From Pseudomonas guariconensis (GTDB lineage: Bacteria; Pseudomonadota; Gammaproteobacteria; Pseudomonadales; Pseudomonadaceae): a stretch of DNA of 64,000 bases. Where the stretch lies: assembly GCF_900102675.1 (NCBI RefSeq), contig NZ_FMYX01000004.1, positions 124,001-188,000 of the forward strand, read 5' to 3'. Of this stretch, positions 1 through 12,993 are shown one piece after another; position 1 is the first letter of the stretch; every line of letters starts with the position of its first letter. The notes beneath the pieces are model-generated. The model worked only from the letters and a program-made list of their open reading frames with translations. It made no database searches and was not told the origin of the DNA. The translations under genes and the position numbers were made by a program.

Positions 1-873
1 CGCATCTACGTCGAGGCGGCGATCGACTTCCCTGAAGAGGAGATCGATTTTCTAGCCGATGGCCATGTACTGTCGATGCTCGATAACGTGCGCAGCGAGT
101 TGTCCACAGTCCAGCGTGAAGCCGGGCAGGGCGCTTTGCTGCGCGACGGCATGACCGTCGTCATCGCTGGTCGTCCGAATGCCGGCAAGTCCAGCCTGCT
201 CAATCGCCTGGCTGGTCGGGAAGCCGCTATCGTCACGGACATCGCCGGGACCACGCGGGATATCCTGCGTGAACATATCCACATCGATGGCATGCCGCTG
301 CACGTAGTGGACACCGCTGGCCTGCGCGACACTGACGATCATGTGGAAAAGATCGGCGTCGAACGTGCCCTGAAGGCCATCAATGAAGCGGATCGGGTGC
401 TCTTGGTAGTGGATTCCACAGCGCCGGAAGCAAGCGATCCGTTCGCCCTGTGGCCAGAATTTCTCGACAAGCGGCCAGACCCAGCCAAGGTCACACTGAT
501 ACGAAACAAGGCCGACCTCAGTGGTGAGTCAGTCGGCATGGAGCAGTGTGAAGATGGCCATGTGACCATCACCCTCAGCGCCAAGGGTGAAGACGGTGGG
601 CTGGAGTTGTTACGCGATCATCTCAAGGCTTGCATGGGCTACGAGCAGACTGCCGAAAGCAGTTTCAGCGCCCGACGGCGTCATCTGGAAGCCCTGCGCC
701 AAGCCGAGTCGCATCTGGAGCATGGTCGCGCTCAACTGACCTTGGCCGGCGCCGGAGAATTACTGGCCGAAGACCTGCGACAGGCACAGCAAGCACTGGG
801 CGAGATCACCGGGGCCTTCAGTTCCGACGACCTGCTGGGACGTATCTTCTCGAGCTTCTGTATCGGCAAATAG
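1..873 (+). CDS. mnmE: tRNA modification GTPase MnmE (3' part)
   Basis: This is the C-terminal part of MnmE (TrmE), which with MnmG installs the 5-carboxymethylaminomethyl group on wobble uridine 34 of certain tRNAs. The reading frame is open from base 1, so the gene starts upstream of the window; about 290 codons are present. Visible G-domain motifs in order are GRPNAGKSS (P-loop), [18 protein letters not shown] (G3) and NKADL (G4). The protein ends in the family signature FCIGK, whose Cys is catalytic. mnmG, the partner subunit gene, follows on the same strand after the origin-like intergenic region. Only the N-terminal tetrahydrofolate-binding domain is missing, because of the window edge. 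Confidence 0.97.
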   Translation, partial: RIYVEAAIDFPEEEIDFLADGHVLSMLDNVRSELSTVQREAGQGALLRDGMTVVIAGRPNAGKSSLLNRLAGREAAIVTDIAGTTRDILREHIHIDGMPLHVVDTAGLRDTDDHVEKIGVERALKAINEADRVLLVVDSTAPEASDPFALWPEFLDKRPDPAKVTLIRNKADLSGESVGMEQCEDGHVTITLSAKGEDGGLELLRDHLKACMGYEQTAESSFSARRRHLEALRQAESHLEHGRAQLTLAGAGELLAEDLRQAQQALGEITGAFSSDDLLGRIFSSFCIGK

Positions 874-896
874 CGTCGCGCCGAGGTTTTACACAG

Positions 897-925
897 AGCC
901 GCTCCACCGGGAGCGGCTTTTTTTT
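897..925 (+). terminator. Intrinsic terminator of mnmE
   Basis: A perfect 9-bp stem (AGCCGCTCC / GGAGCGGCT) with the loop ACCG is followed by a run of eight T. It lies 24 bases after the mnmE stop and separates mnmE transcription from the origin-like region. Confidence 0.93.
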
Positions 926-1300
926 GCCTGTGGAAAGACCCGGCGGGCAGCCCGATCGCGGAAAAAATCATCAACAGATGCGAAGCAGAGCGGATAAGCT
1001 CTGTGGAAAAGTCGCCTTCAGCACCGTTGATAACCAGCTATTTTTGTTGAGGACAAACCGCCCTGTGGGTAATTGGCACTTTAATCCACAGGTTAAACGC
1101 TGTTATCCAGAACCCTCATGCCCCTTCAAACACAGGGTTTTGAATCCACCAAGAGTGCATGGATACTGGGCTGCATAAGTTTATCCACAGGTGGCTAGGT
1201 GCATAAGAATAAACATAAAAACAAAGCTTTTTTAAATTTTTCCTCTTTGTTTTCTTTTACCTGCCATTCATCCACAGCCTGGTCAAATTTTGCTCAGAAG
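926..1300. other. Origin-like DnaA-box and AT-rich intergenic region
   Basis: The roughly 500-base gap between mnmE and mnmG holds no gene. It carries a perfect DnaA box TTATCCACA at 1181-1189. Single-mismatch boxes are at 1002-1010 and 1064-1072 (both reverse), 1082-1090, 1103-1111 and 1268-1276. Between the perfect box and the last box is a strongly AT-rich stretch (about 1204-1260) with A and T runs, which resembles a DNA-unwinding element. In Escherichia coli oriC lies beside gidA (mnmG). In Pseudomonas the experimentally known origin lies near dnaA, outside this window. This could be a second origin, a regulatory DnaA-binding region, or a relic. Confidence 0.6.
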
Positions 1301-1301
1301 G

Positions 1302-1331
1302 TTCCTTTGAAGGGGGTGAAGTCCCTATACT
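1302..1331 (+). promoter_or_regulatory. Candidate promoter of the mnmG-rsmG-parAB genes
   Basis: A good -10 hexamer TATACT (1326-1331) stands 43 bases before the mnmG start. The -35 is unclear: TTCCTT (1302-1307) gives an 18-base spacer, while the better TTGAAG (1307-1312) gives only 13. The block TTGAA..GGGGT.AA..CCCTATACT resembles the atpI promoter at 5655-5683. Confidence 0.4.
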
Positions 1332-1374
1332 TGTCCGCTTACCTTCTCTATTCGCAAAAACAGGCACGAGGTGC

Positions 1375-3270
1375 GTGGTGGATTTCCCTTCCCGTTTTGA
1401 AGTGATCGTCATCGGCGGCGGCCATGCCGGTACCGAGGCTGCGCTTGCGTCCGCACGCATGGGTGTGAAAACCCTGCTGCTGACCCATAACGTGGAAACC
1501 CTCGGTCACATGAGCTGCAACCCGGCTATCGGTGGCATTGGCAAGAGTCACCTGGTCAAGGAAATCGATGCGCTCGGCGGCGCCATGGCGCTGGCCACCG
1601 ACAAAAGCGGCATCCAGTTTCGTATCCTGAACAACCGCAAAGGCCCGGCCGTTCGTGCGACCCGTGCCCAGGCTGACCGCGCTATCTACAAGGCCGTGGT
1701 CCGCGAGATCCTGGAAAACCAGCCGAACCTGTGGATATTCCAGCAGTCCTGTGATGACCTGATCGTCGAGCAGGACCAGGTCAAAGGTGTCATTACCCAG
1801 ATGGGTCTACGCTTTTTCGCCGACTCGGTGGTTCTGACTACTGGTACCTTCCTCGGTGGACTTATCCACATCGGTCTGCAGAACTATTCCGGCGGTCGTG
1901 CAGGCGATCCGCCCGCGATCGCCTTGGCCCACCGCCTGCGTGAACTGCCGCTGCGCGTCGGTCGTCTGAAAACCGGTACCCCACCCCGTATCGACGGGCG
2001 TTCGGTTGACTTCTCGGTGATGACCGAGCAACCCGGTGACACACCGATTCCAGTCATGTCGTTCATGGGCAATGCCGACATGCACCCACGCCAGGTGAGT
2101 TGCTGGATCACCCACACCAATGCCCGTACCCACGAGATCATCGCCTCGAACCTCGACCGTTCACCGATGTACTCGGGCGTCATCGAAGGCGTAGGACCGC
2201 GGTACTGCCCATCGATCGAAGACAAGATCCATCGCTTCGCCGACAAGGAAAGCCACCAGGTGTTCATCGAGCCGGAAGGCCTGACCACCCACGAGCTATA
2301 CCCCAACGGCATCTCCACTTCGCTGCCGTTCGATGTGCAACTGGACATCGTCCGCTCGATCCGTGGCATGGAAAATGCCCACATCGTTCGCCCGGGCTAC
2401 GCCATCGAGTACGACTATTTCGACCCGCGCGACCTCAAGTACAGCCTGGAGACCAAGGTCATTGGCGGGCTGTTCTTCGCCGGGCAGATCAATGGCACCA
2501 CCGGCTACGAAGAGGCCGGGGCCCAAGGTCTGCTGGCTGGCACCAACGCCGCGCTTCGCGCCCAGGGCCGTGACAGCTGGTGTCCGCGCCGCGACGAGGC
2601 CTACATCGGTGTACTGGTCGACGACCTGATTACTCTCGGTACCCAAGAGCCATACCGCATGTTCACTTCGCGTGCCGAATACCGGCTGATCCTGCGCGAG
2701 GACAATGCCGATCTGCGCTTGACAGAGAAGGGCCGCGAGCTCGGGCTGATCGACGACGCCCGCTGGACGGCGTTCTGCGCCAAGCGTGAAGGCATCGAGC
2801 GGGAGGAACAGCGGCTGAAGTCCACATGGATCCGTCCGGGAACGCCCGAAGGCCAGGCGGTTGTGGATAAGTTCGCCACACCGCTGAGCCATGAGTACAA
2901 CTTGCTGAACTTGCTGGCGCGTCCTGAAATCGACTATGCCGGATTGATCGAAGCGACCGGTGGGGAACAAATCGATCCACAGGTGGCCGAACAGGTCGAG
3001 ATCAAGACCAAGTACGCCGGCTATATCGACCGTCAGCAGGAAGAAATCGCCCGCCTGCGTGCCAGCGAAGATACCCGTCTGCCTGTGGATATCGACTACA
3101 CCACGATTTCCGGGCTGTCTAAGGAAATCCAGAGCAAGCTCGGCCAGACGCGTCCAGAGACCCTCGGGCAGGCTTCGCGTATTCCGGGCGTGACGCCCGC
3201 CGCAATTTCCCTGTTGCTGATTCATCTGAAAAAACGCGGCGCAGTCCGCGAATTGGAGCAAAGCGCTTGA
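1375..3270 (+). CDS. mnmG: tRNA uridine-5-carboxymethylaminomethyl modification enzyme MnmG
   Basis: MnmG (GidA) is the FAD-dependent partner of MnmE in wobble-uridine tRNA modification. The 631-aa length is normal for the family. The N-terminal Rossmann motif [12 protein letters not shown] (residues about 11-22) binds FAD. The signature [22 protein letters not shown] follows in two parts around residue 50, and [17 protein letters not shown] marks the second conserved block near residue 370. The start is GTG, preceded by GAGG. Its stop overlaps the rsmG start as TTGA, so the two are translationally coupled. Several DnaA-box-like 9-mers occur inside the gene (1862-1870 and 2862-2870 are perfect). 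Confidence 0.97.
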   Translation: MVDFPSRFEVIVIGGGHAGTEAALASARMGVKTLLLTHNVETLGHMSCNPAIGGIGKSHLVKEIDALGGAMALATDKSGIQFRILNNRKGPAVRATRAQADRAIYKAVVREILENQPNLWIFQQSCDDLIVEQDQVKGVITQMGLRFFADSVVLTTGTFLGGLIHIGLQNYSGGRAGDPPAIALAHRLRELPLRVGRLKTGTPPRIDGRSVDFSVMTEQPGDTPIPVMSFMGNADMHPRQVSCWITHTNARTHEIIASNLDRSPMYSGVIEGVGPRYCPSIEDKIHRFADKESHQVFIEPEGLTTHELYPNGISTSLPFDVQLDIVRSIRGMENAHIVRPGYAIEYDYFDPRDLKYSLETKVIGGLFFAGQINGTTGYEEAGAQGLLAGTNAALRAQGRDSWCPRRDEAYIGVLVDDLITLGTQEPYRMFTSRAEYRLILREDNADLRLTEKGRELGLIDDARWTAFCAKREGIEREEQRLKSTWIRPGTPEGQAVVDKFATPLSHEYNLLNLLARPEIDYAGLIEATGGEQIDPQVAEQVEIKTKYAGYIDRQQEEIARLRASEDTRLPVDIDYTTISGLSKEIQSKLGQTRPETLGQASRIPGVTPAAISLLLIHLKKRGAVRELEQSA

Positions 3271-3917
3271 GTTCCCTGGTCACCCCGCAACATGCAGAAG
3301 AGTTGTCCACAGGCGCGCGCCAGCTCGGTGTCGAGCTGAGCCCGCAACAGCAGGAAAAACTGCTGGGTTACCTGGCCCTGTTGATCAAGTGGAACAAAGC
3401 GTACAACCTGACCGCAGTGCGCGACCCAGACGAGATGGTGTCGCGCCATTTGCTGGACAGCCTGAGCGTCATGTCGTTTATCCACAAAGACACCCAGCGT
3501 TGGCTGGATGTCGGCAGTGGCGGCGGTATGCCGGGGATTCCGTTGGCCATTCTGCATCCGCACAAGCAAGTGACGCTTCTCGACAGCAATGGCAAGAAGA
3601 CACGCTTCCTTACCCAGGTGAAGATGGAGCTCAAGCTGGACAACCTGCAGGTTATCCACAGCCGGGTGGAAGAGTTCCAACCGGCGCAGCCGTTCTGCGG
3701 GATCATCTCTCGTGCGTTCAGCAGCATGGAGAACTTCACCAACTGGACACGCCACTTGGGCGACGCCCGGACGCAATGGCTTGCAATGAAGGGGCTGCAT
3801 CCGGCCGATGAACTGGTAGCATTGCCCGCAGACTTCACAGTGGAAAGCGAGCAGGCCCTGACCGTTCCGGGTTGCCAGGGCCAGCGCCATCTGCTGATAC
3901 TGCGCCGCAAGGCATGA
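3267..3917 (+). CDS. rsmG: 16S rRNA (guanine-527-N7)-methyltransferase RsmG
   Basis: RsmG (GidB) uses S-adenosylmethionine to methylate N7 of G527 in 16S rRNA; its loss gives low-level streptomycin resistance. The 216-aa protein has the SAM-binding motif [15 protein letters not shown] at about residues 73-87 and the downstream SRAFSSM motif. The start is a TTG overlapping the mnmG stop (TTGA), which places rsmG within the mnmG transcription unit. Two perfect DnaA boxes (3478-3486 and 3652-3660) lie inside the coding sequence. parA follows after 18 bases. Confidence 0.95.
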   Translation: MSSLVTPQHAEELSTGARQLGVELSPQQQEKLLGYLALLIKWNKAYNLTAVRDPDEMVSRHLLDSLSVMSFIHKDTQRWLDVGSGGGMPGIPLAILHPHKQVTLLDSNGKKTRFLTQVKMELKLDNLQVIHSRVEEFQPAQPFCGIISRAFSSMENFTNWTRHLGDARTQWLAMKGLHPADELVALPADFTVESEQALTVPGCQGQRHLLILRRKA

Positions 3918-3935
3918 CTGGGAACACACGCAACA

Positions 3936-4727
3936 ATGGCTAAGGTATTCGCAATCGCGAACCAGAAAGGTGGTGTGGGCAAGACCACCACCTGTATCAA
4001 TCTCGCCGCATCGCTGGCCGCGACCAAACGTCGCGTGCTGCTGATCGACCTCGATCCACAGGGCAACGCCACCATGGGTAGTGGTGTGGACAAGCACGTC
4101 CTGGAGCATTCGGTCTATGACCTGCTGATCGGGGAATGCGACTTGGCCCAGGCCATGCACTACTCCGAGCATGGCGGCTTCCAGCTGCTGCCGGCCAACC
4201 GCGACCTCACGGCCGCTGAAGTGGTGCTGCTGGAAATGCAGATGAAGGAGAGCCGCCTGCGCAACGCGTTGGCGCCGATCCGCGAGAATTACGATTTCAT
4301 CCTCATCGACTGCCCACCCTCGCTGTCGATGCTGACCCTCAATGCCCTAGTCGCCTCCGATGGCGTGATCATTCCGATGCAGTGCGAGTACTACGCGCTC
4401 GAAGGTCTCAGCGACCTTGTGGATAACATCAAGCGCATCGCCGCCCGCCTGAACCCGGAGCTGAAGATCGAAGGTCTGCTGCGGACCATGTATGACCCGC
4501 GCCTGAGCCTGAACAACGATGTGTCGGCCCAGCTCAAGGAGCACTTCGGAGACCAGTTGTACGACACGGTCATTCCTCGCAACATTCGCCTGGCCGAGGC
4601 GCCGAGTTTCGGCATGCCGGCCCTGGCCTACGACAAGCAATCGCGTGGCGCACTGGCCTACCTGGCACTGGCCGGGGAACTGGTGCGCCGTCAACGCCGT
4701 CAATCACGCACTGCACAGACAACTTAA
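3936..4727 (+). CDS. parA: Chromosome partitioning ATPase ParA (Soj)
   Basis: ParA is the Walker-type ATPase that moves and positions newly replicated origins together with ParB. The 263-aa protein begins with the deviant Walker A motif QKGGVGKTTT (residues about 9-18). It then has the LLIDLDPQGNATMG Walker A' block and the Walker B-like ILIDCPPSLSMLTLNAL. There is no N-terminal helix-turn-helix extension, as expected of a chromosomal ParA. parB follows after 9 bases and the pair sits beside the origin-like region, the usual place. A perfect DnaA box (reverse, 4418-4426) lies inside the gene. Confidence 0.96.
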   Translation: MAKVFAIANQKGGVGKTTTCINLAASLAATKRRVLLIDLDPQGNATMGSGVDKHVLEHSVYDLLIGECDLAQAMHYSEHGGFQLLPANRDLTAAEVVLLEMQMKESRLRNALAPIRENYDFILIDCPPSLSMLTLNALVASDGVIIPMQCEYYALEGLSDLVDNIKRIAARLNPELKIEGLLRTMYDPRLSLNNDVSAQLKEHFGDQLYDTVIPRNIRLAEAPSFGMPALAYDKQSRGALAYLALAGELVRRQRRQSRTAQTT

Positions 4728-4736
4728 GGAATCCGC

Positions 4737-5609
4737 ATGGCCGTTAAGAAACGGGGTCTCGGACGTGGGTTGGATGCACTGCTCAGTGGTCCTTCCGTCG
4801 GCGCGCTCGAAGAGCAGGCTGTGAAGGTGGACCAGAAGGAACTGCAACACCTGCCGGTCGAACTGATCCAGCGTGGCAAGTATCAGCCACGCCGCGACAT
4901 GGACCCCGAAGCGCTCGAAGAACTGGCGCACTCGATTCGCAACCAGGGCGTGATGCAACCGATCGTGGTCCGCCCGATCGGTGAGAACCGCTACGAAATC
5001 ATCGCCGGTGAGCGCCGCTGGCGCGCCACCCAGCAGGCTGGCCTGGACACCATTCCGGCCATGGTCCGCGAAGTGCCGGACGACGCCGCCATCGCGATGG
5101 CCCTGATCGAGAACATCCAGCGTGAGGATCTCAACCCGCTGGAAGAAGCTCTGGCGCTTCAGCGTCTGCAGCAGGAATTCGAGCTGACCCAGCAACAGGT
5201 CGCTGATGCCGTGGGCAAGTCACGGGTTACCGTGGCCAACCTGCTGCGCCTGATCTCACTGCCCGAAGCGATCAAGACCATGCTGGCCCACGGCGACTTG
5301 GAGATGGGCCATGCCCGTGCATTGCTTGGGCTGGAAGAAAATCGCCAGGAAGAGGGGGCGCGGCATGTTGTCGCACGTGGCCTTACCGTGCGCCAGACCG
5401 AGGCATTGGTGCGTCAATGGCTCAATGGCAAATCTGATCCGGTCGAGCCGAGCAAACCTGATCCGGATATCGCGCGCCTTGAACAGCGTCTGGCAGAGCG
5501 CCTGGGCTCGGCGGTTCAGATACGTCATGGCAACAAGGGCAAAGGCCAACTTGTAATTCGTTACAACTCTCTTGATGAGTTGCAAGGCGTACTGGCTCAC
5601 ATTCGCTGA
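4737..5609 (+). CDS. parB: Chromosome partitioning protein ParB (Spo0J)
   Basis: ParB is the CTP-dependent clamp that loads at parS sites and spreads to form the partition complex acted on by ParA. In the 290-aa protein the N-terminal ParB domain contains QYPRR-type sequence (KYQPRRDM) and the CTP-binding GERRWRA motif near residue 95. ENIQREDLNPLEEA leads into a helix-turn-helix (QQVADAVGKSRVTVANLLRL, near 160-180). The C-terminal dimerisation segment closes the protein. It is cotranscribed with parA. A parS-like 16-mer is present 22.6 kb away at 28238-28253. Confidence 0.96.
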   Translation: MAVKKRGLGRGLDALLSGPSVGALEEQAVKVDQKELQHLPVELIQRGKYQPRRDMDPEALEELAHSIRNQGVMQPIVVRPIGENRYEIIAGERRWRATQQAGLDTIPAMVREVPDDAAIAMALIENIQREDLNPLEEALALQRLQQEFELTQQQVADAVGKSRVTVANLLRLISLPEAIKTMLAHGDLEMGHARALLGLEENRQEEGARHVVARGLTVRQTEALVRQWLNGKSDPVEPSKPDPDIARLEQRLAERLGSAVQIRHGNKGKGQLVIRYNSLDELQGVLAHIR

Positions 5610-5654
5610 AACACTTCCTGTTGTAGCGCGCAGTCGGAAATCACTACCGAATAG

Positions 5655-5683
5655 TTGAATAGGGGTTAAACCACCCCTATACT
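5655..5683 (+). promoter_or_regulatory. Sigma-70 promoter of the atp operon
   Basis: TTGAAT (5655-5660) and TATACT (5678-5683) are separated by exactly 17 bases, 76 bases before the atpI start. The spacer holds an inverted repeat, AGGGGT / ACCCCT, that could bind a regulator or affect promoter geometry. The intergenic region has no other obvious promoter. Confidence 0.7.
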
Positions 5684-5758
5684 CTGCGCGCATTTTGTCG
5701 GCACAAATTATGCCAAGTCATTGCTGACTTGACGGTCGACTTTCGAGGAGCAGTTGTG

Positions 5759-7052
<1,294 letters not shown>

Positions 7053-7182
7053 GACCGCCTGGCGTGTCTGATAGCCTTCCCTGCCTGTTTGGGGGGAAGG
7101 CTGAAAACGTCCGCAAGGGCACCGCTGTACCAAACGATTTGTTTTACCGCTTCAAACTAAAAACCTAACCAATACGACGTAA

Positions 7183-7455
<273 letters not shown>

Positions 7456-7512
7456 TCACTCGTTTCTACGAGTTGATTGGTGTGATGGACAAAGACCGAG
7501 CGAGGTGTTGGC

Positions 7513-7983
7513 GTGAACATTAATGCAACCCTGATTGGCCAATCCGTTGCTTTCCTGATTTTTGTGCTCTTCTGCATGAAGTACGTATGGCCTCCGGTCA
7601 TCACTGCTCTGCAAGAGCGCCAGAAGAAGATTGCCGACGGCTTGGACGCTGCCAACCGCGCAGCTCGCGACCTGGAGCTGGCCCAAGAGAAAGCGGGTCA
7701 GCAACTGCGTGAAGCAAAGGCACAGGCAGCCGAAATCATTGAGCAAAGCAAGAAACGCGCTGCTCAGCTTGTCGAGGAAGCCCGTGAACAGGCTCGCGTC
7801 GAAGCTGACCGTGTGAAGGCTCAGGCTCAAGCCGAGATCGAACAGGAACTCAACAGCGTCAAAGACGCCCTGCGTGCCCAAGTGGGTGCCCTGGCCGTTG
7901 GCGGTGCTGAAAAGATCCTTGGCGCCACAATCGATCAAAACGCGCATGCGGAGCTGGTTAACAAACTGGCCGCTGAAATTTAA
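7513..7983 (+). CDS. atpF: F0F1 ATP synthase subunit b
   Basis: Subunit b is the peripheral stalk that holds F1 stationary against rotation. The 156-aa protein has one N-terminal membrane helix ([19 protein letters not shown]). It is followed by a long, highly charged, Ala/Glu/Lys-rich helix typical of the coiled-coil b dimer. The start is GTG at 7513, matching the family N-terminus MNINATL. It follows atpE by 57 bases and precedes atpH by 12. Confidence 0.96.
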   Translation: MNINATLIGQSVAFLIFVLFCMKYVWPPVITALQERQKKIADGLDAANRAARDLELAQEKAGQQLREAKAQAAEIIEQSKKRAAQLVEEAREQARVEADRVKAQAQAEIEQELNSVKDALRAQVGALAVGGAEKILGATIDQNAHAELVNKLAAEI

Positions 7984-7995
7984 GCGAGGGCGATC

Positions 7996-8532
7996 ATGGC
8001 AGAACTGACCACGTTGGCCCGACCTTACGCTAAGGCTGCCTTTGAGCACGCCCAGGCCCATCAGCAACTGGCCAATTGGTCAGCCATGCTCGGCCTGGCT
8101 GCTGCGGTGTCGGAAGACGACACCATGCAGCGCCTGCTCAAGGCCCCGCGACTGACAAGCGCAGAAAAGGCCGCCGCATTCATTGAAGTGTGCGGTGACA
8201 AGTTCGATGCACAGGCACAGAATTTCATTCATGTTGCCGCGGAAAACGACCGTCTCCTGCTCCTGCCGGAGATTGCCGCTCTTTTCGACCTGTACAAGGC
8301 CGAGCAAGAGAAATCCGTGGACGTGGAAGTCACCAGTGCTTTTGCGTTGAACCAAGAACAGCAAGACAAACTCGCCAAGGTTCTCAGTGCACGGCTCAGC
8401 CGGGAAGTGCGCCTGCACGCGTCGGAGGATGCCAGCCTGATCGGCGGCGTCGTCATCCGCGCCGGCGACCTGGTAATCGATGGCTCGGTTCGCGGCAAGA
8501 TCGCGAAACTGGCCGAAGCATTGAAATCTTGA
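7996..8532 (+). CDS. atpH: F0F1 ATP synthase subunit delta
   Basis: Subunit delta sits on top of F1 and links the alpha3beta3 head to the b stalk. The 178-aa length matches E. coli (177). It begins with the family-type [17 protein letters not shown]. Near the C-terminus is the conserved [22 protein letters not shown] block (broken here for length: [14 protein letters not shown] then GSVRGKI). It is cotranscribed, 12 bases after atpF and 21 before atpA. Confidence 0.96.
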   Translation: MAELTTLARPYAKAAFEHAQAHQQLANWSAMLGLAAAVSEDDTMQRLLKAPRLTSAEKAAAFIEVCGDKFDAQAQNFIHVAAENDRLLLLPEIAALFDLYKAEQEKSVDVEVTSAFALNQEQQDKLAKVLSARLSREVRLHASEDASLIGGVVIRAGDLVIDGSVRGKIAKLAEALKS

Positions 8533-8553
8533 GTTTGAAGGGGCAGCAGAGCA

Positions 8554-10098
8554 ATGCAGCAACTCAATCCTTCCGAAATTAGTGAAATCATCAAGGGTCG
8601 CATCGAGAAGCTCGATGTCGGCTCCCAAGCCCGTAACGAAGGTACCGTCGTAAGCGTTTCCGACGGTATCGTGCGGATCCACGGTCTGGCCGACGTTATG
8701 TACGGCGAAATGATCGAGTTCCCGGGCGGCGTATACGGTATGGCACTGAACCTGGAGCAAGACTCCGTAGGTGCGGTGGTACTGGGTGCGTACACCTCCC
8801 TCGCCGAGGGCATGAGCGCCAAGTGCACCGGTCGCATCCTCGAAGTGCCGGTCGGCAAGGGCCTGCTGGGCCGCGTCGTTGACGCGCTGGGCAACCCTAT
8901 CGATGGTAAAGGTCCTCTGACCACCACCGAAACCGACGCGGTCGAGAAGGTCGCTCCGGGCGTTATCTGGCGTAAATCGGTAGACCAGCCTGTACAGACT
9001 GGCTACAAATCGGTCGACGCCATGATCCCGGTTGGCCGTGGCCAGCGCGAGCTGATCATTGGTGACCGTCAGATCGGTAAGACCGCTATGGCGGTCGATG
9101 CGATCATCAACCAGAAAAACAGCGGTATCTTCTGCGTTTACGTGGCCGTCGGCCAGAAGCAGTCGACCATCGCCAACGTCGTTCGCAAGCTGGAAGAAGC
9201 CGGCGCCCTGGCCAACACCATCGTTGTTGCCGCCAGCGCCTCGGAATCCGCCGCACTGCAGTTCCTGGCCCCGTACGCCGGCTGCACCATGGGCGAATAC
9301 TTCCGTGACCGCGGTGAAGACGCACTGATCGTTTACGATGACCTGTCCAAGCAGGCCGTTGCCTACCGTCAGATCTCCCTGCTGCTGCGCCGTCCGCCAG
9401 GACGTGAAGCGTACCCAGGCGACGTGTTCTATCTCCACTCCCGTCTGCTGGAGCGTGCATCTCGCGTTTCCGAAGAGTACGTCGAGAAGTTCACCAACGG
9501 TGCCGTGACTGGCAAGACCGGTTCCCTGACCGCTCTGCCGATCATCGAAACCCAGGCTGGCGACGTTTCCGCGTTCGTTCCGACCAACGTGATCTCGATC
9601 ACCGACGGTCAGATCTTCCTGGAATCGGCCATGTTCAACTCGGGCATCCGCCCTGCAGTTAACGCCGGTGTTTCGGTATCCCGTGTTGGTGGTGCCGCCC
9701 AGACCAAGATCATCAAGAAGCTGTCCGGTGGTATCCGTACCGCTCTGGCTCAGTACCGTGAACTGGCTGCATTCGCCCAGTTCGCTTCTGACCTGGACGA
9801 GGCTACTCGCAAGCAGCTGGAGCATGGTCAGCGCGTTACCGAGCTGATGAAGCAGAAGCAGTACGCTCCGATGTCCATCGCGGACATGGCGCTGTCGCTG
9901 TACGCCGCTGAGCGTGGCTTCCTGACCGACGTAGAAGTCTCCAAGGTCGGTAGCTTCGAGCAAGCACTGATCGCCTACTTCAACCGTGATCACGCCGAAC
10001 TGATGGCCAAGATCAACGTGAAGGGTGACTTCAACGACGAAATCGACGCTGGCATCAAAGCCGGTATCGAGAAGTTCAAGGCCACCCAGACCTGGTAA
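8554..10098 (+). CDS. atpA: F0F1 ATP synthase subunit alpha
   Basis: Alpha is the regulatory nucleotide-binding subunit of the F1 head. The 514-aa protein has the Walker A motif [11 protein letters not shown] (about residues 170-180) and the Walker B region [13 protein letters not shown]. The conserved [20 protein letters not shown] block holds the trailing residues of the interface. The C-terminal helical domain contains the [14 protein letters not shown] motif. Its frame is open on the reverse strand for over 900 codons too, but only because of GC-biased codon use. Confidence 0.98.
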   Translation: MQQLNPSEISEIIKGRIEKLDVGSQARNEGTVVSVSDGIVRIHGLADVMYGEMIEFPGGVYGMALNLEQDSVGAVVLGAYTSLAEGMSAKCTGRILEVPVGKGLLGRVVDALGNPIDGKGPLTTTETDAVEKVAPGVIWRKSVDQPVQTGYKSVDAMIPVGRGQRELIIGDRQIGKTAMAVDAIINQKNSGIFCVYVAVGQKQSTIANVVRKLEEAGALANTIVVAASASESAALQFLAPYAGCTMGEYFRDRGEDALIVYDDLSKQAVAYRQISLLLRRPPGREAYPGDVFYLHSRLLERASRVSEEYVEKFTNGAVTGKTGSLTALPIIETQAGDVSAFVPTNVISITDGQIFLESAMFNSGIRPAVNAGVSVSRVGGAAQTKIIKKLSGGIRTALAQYRELAAFAQFASDLDEATRKQLEHGQRVTELMKQKQYAPMSIADMALSLYAAERGFLTDVEVSKVGSFEQALIAYFNRDHAELMAKINVKGDFNDEIDAGIKAGIEKFKATQTW

Positions 10099-10106
10099 GC
10101 CGCAGT

Positions 10107-10122
10107 GGGGGCTCCGGCCCCC
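10107..10122 (+). other. atpA-atpG intergenic hairpin
   Basis: GGGGGC and GCCCCC form a 6-bp stem with the loop TCCG. No T-run follows, so it is more likely an RNA-stability or processing element than a terminator. Confidence 0.5.
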
Positions 10123-10146
10123 GCTTGCTAACCTGATAGGTGATAC

Positions 10147-11007
10147 ATGGCAGGCGCAAAAGAGATTCGCAGTAAGATTGCGAGCATCAAAAGCACGCAA
10201 AAAATTACCAGCGCCATGGAGAAAGTGGCGGTCAGCAAGATGCGCAAGGCACAACTGCGCATGGCTGCTAGCCGTCCTTACGCGGAGCGTATCCGCCAGG
10301 TGATCGGTCATCTGGCCAACGCCAACCCGGAATACCGCCACCCGTTCATGATCGAGCGCCCTGTAAAGCGCGCCGGTTATATCGTGGTGAGCAGTGACCG
10401 TGGTCTGTGCGGTGGCTTGAACACCAACCTGTTCAAGGCCCTGGTCAAGGACATGAACGAGAACCGCGAACAGGGCGTTGAAATCGACCTGTGCGTGATC
10501 GGCAGCAAGGGTGCGACTTTCTTCCGCATCTTTGGCGGCAACGTAGTAGCCGCGATCAGCCACCTGGGCGAAGAGCCATCGATCAACGATCTGATCGGCT
10601 CCGTCAAAGTGATGCTGGACGCCTACCTGGACGGCCGTATCGATCGCCTCTCGGTGGTTTCGAACAAGTTCATCAACACCATGACCCAAAAACCGACGGT
10701 CGAGCAATTGGTACCGTTGGTGGCAACCCCGGATCAGGATCTCAAGCATCACTGGGACTACCTGTACGAACCCGACGCAAAAGAGCTGCTGGACGGCTTG
10801 ATGGTGCGTTACGTGGAGTCGCAGGTGTACCAGGCGGTGGTCGAGAACAACGCTGCTGAACAAGCGGCCCGGATGATCGCCATGAAGAACGCCACAGACA
10901 ACGCCGGTGATTTGATCAGCGAACTCCAGCTGATCTACAACAAGGCGCGTCAGGCTGCGATCACCCAGGAGATCTCGGAAATCGTCGGCGGCGCTGCCGC
11001 GGTTTAA
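10147..11007 (+). CDS. atpG: F0F1 ATP synthase subunit gamma
   Basis: Gamma is the central rotor shaft of F1. The 286-aa protein begins [20 protein letters not shown], the hallmark N-terminal helix. It has the [15 protein letters not shown] block around residue 80. The C-terminal helix carries [17 protein letters not shown] and ends near [15 protein letters not shown], both diagnostic. It lies between atpA and atpD in the usual order, 48 bases after atpA and 27 before atpD. Confidence 0.97.
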   Translation: MAGAKEIRSKIASIKSTQKITSAMEKVAVSKMRKAQLRMAASRPYAERIRQVIGHLANANPEYRHPFMIERPVKRAGYIVVSSDRGLCGGLNTNLFKALVKDMNENREQGVEIDLCVIGSKGATFFRIFGGNVVAAISHLGEEPSINDLIGSVKVMLDAYLDGRIDRLSVVSNKFINTMTQKPTVEQLVPLVATPDQDLKHHWDYLYEPDAKELLDGLMVRYVESQVYQAVVENNAAEQAARMIAMKNATDNAGDLISELQLIYNKARQAAITQEISEIVGGAAAV

Positions 11008-12411
<1,404 letters not shown>

Positions 12412-12416
12412 TCCCG

Positions 12417-12434
12417 GCGCCCCGAAAGGGGCGC
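12417..12434 (+). other. atpD-atpC intergenic GNRA hairpin
   Basis: GCGCCCC and GGGGCGC form a 7-bp stem closed by a GAAA tetraloop. There is no T-run. It may lower or stabilise expression of epsilon relative to beta; that role is inferred. Confidence 0.5.
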
Positions 12435-12455
12435 TAATCAGGTTGAGGCAAGCAG

Positions 12456-12881
12456 ATGGCTATGACAGTCCATTGCGATATCGTCAGCGCGGAAGGAGAA
12501 ATCTTCTCCGGTCTGGTCGAGATGGTGGTTGCGCACGGCAACCTGGGCGATCTGGGTATCGCTCCAGGCCACGCGCCGCTGATCACCAATCTGAAACCAG
12601 GTCCGATCACGCTGACCAAGCAGGGTGGCGATCGCGAGGTGTTCTACATCTCCGGTGGTTTCCTGGAAGTGCAGCCGAACATGGTCAAGGTACTCGCCGA
12701 TACCGTGCAACGTGCCGCCGACCTGGACGAAGCCTCCGCTCAGGATGCCGTCAAGGCTGCTGAGAAGGCCCTGCATGAGAAAGGCGCGGATTTCGACTAC
12801 AGTGCCGCATCCGCACGTCTGGCCGAGGCCGCAGCTCAGCTGCGTACCGTCCAGCAGATCCGCAAGAAGTTCGGCGGCTGA
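12456..12881 (+). CDS. atpC: F0F1 ATP synthase subunit epsilon
   Basis: Epsilon is the inhibitory subunit bound to gamma at the base of the rotor. The 141-aa protein has the N-terminal beta-sandwich ([15 protein letters not shown], then [14 protein letters not shown]) and a C-terminal two-helix region. ATG at 12456 (AMTVHCD) follows the family start. It closes the operon and is followed 25 bases later by a long perfect terminator. Confidence 0.96.
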   Translation: MAMTVHCDIVSAEGEIFSGLVEMVVAHGNLGDLGIAPGHAPLITNLKPGPITLTKQGGDREVFYISGGFLEVQPNMVKVLADTVQRAADLDEASAQDAVKAAEKALHEKGADFDYSAASARLAEAAAQLRTVQQIRKKFGG

Positions 12882-12906
12882 TACCGCAGGCTTCATGCAG
12901 ATTGAG

Positions 12907-12935
12907 AAAAAGGGTAGCCATCGGCTACCCTTTTT
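12907..12935 (+). terminator. Intrinsic terminator of the atp operon
   Basis: A perfect 13-bp stem (12907-12919 with 12923-12935) has the core GGGTAGCC / GGCTACCC, a 3-base loop ATC and flanking A and T tracts. The A/T symmetry means it can act on either strand. Confidence 0.95.
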
Positions 12936-12993
12936 CTTTTTGTCCTTCATATACCGGTCATGTCACTGACCGCCCAGGATTGGTAGCCAGTCA

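Noticed and set aside
1199..1405. Short open frame in the AT-rich part of the origin-like region
   Set aside because: It overlaps the mnmG start, lacks a ribosome-binding site, and its translation reflects A/T runs only.
5360..5400. CACGTG-containing sequence in parB as a parS site
   Set aside because: The flanking bases are not palindromic (TGTCGCACGTGGCC), unlike the site at 28238.
8080..10863. Very long open frame on the minus strand opposite atpH, atpA and atpG
   Set aside because: It is a by-product of GC-biased codon use in strongly conserved genes; its translation is rich in His, Gln and Val with no recognisable domain.
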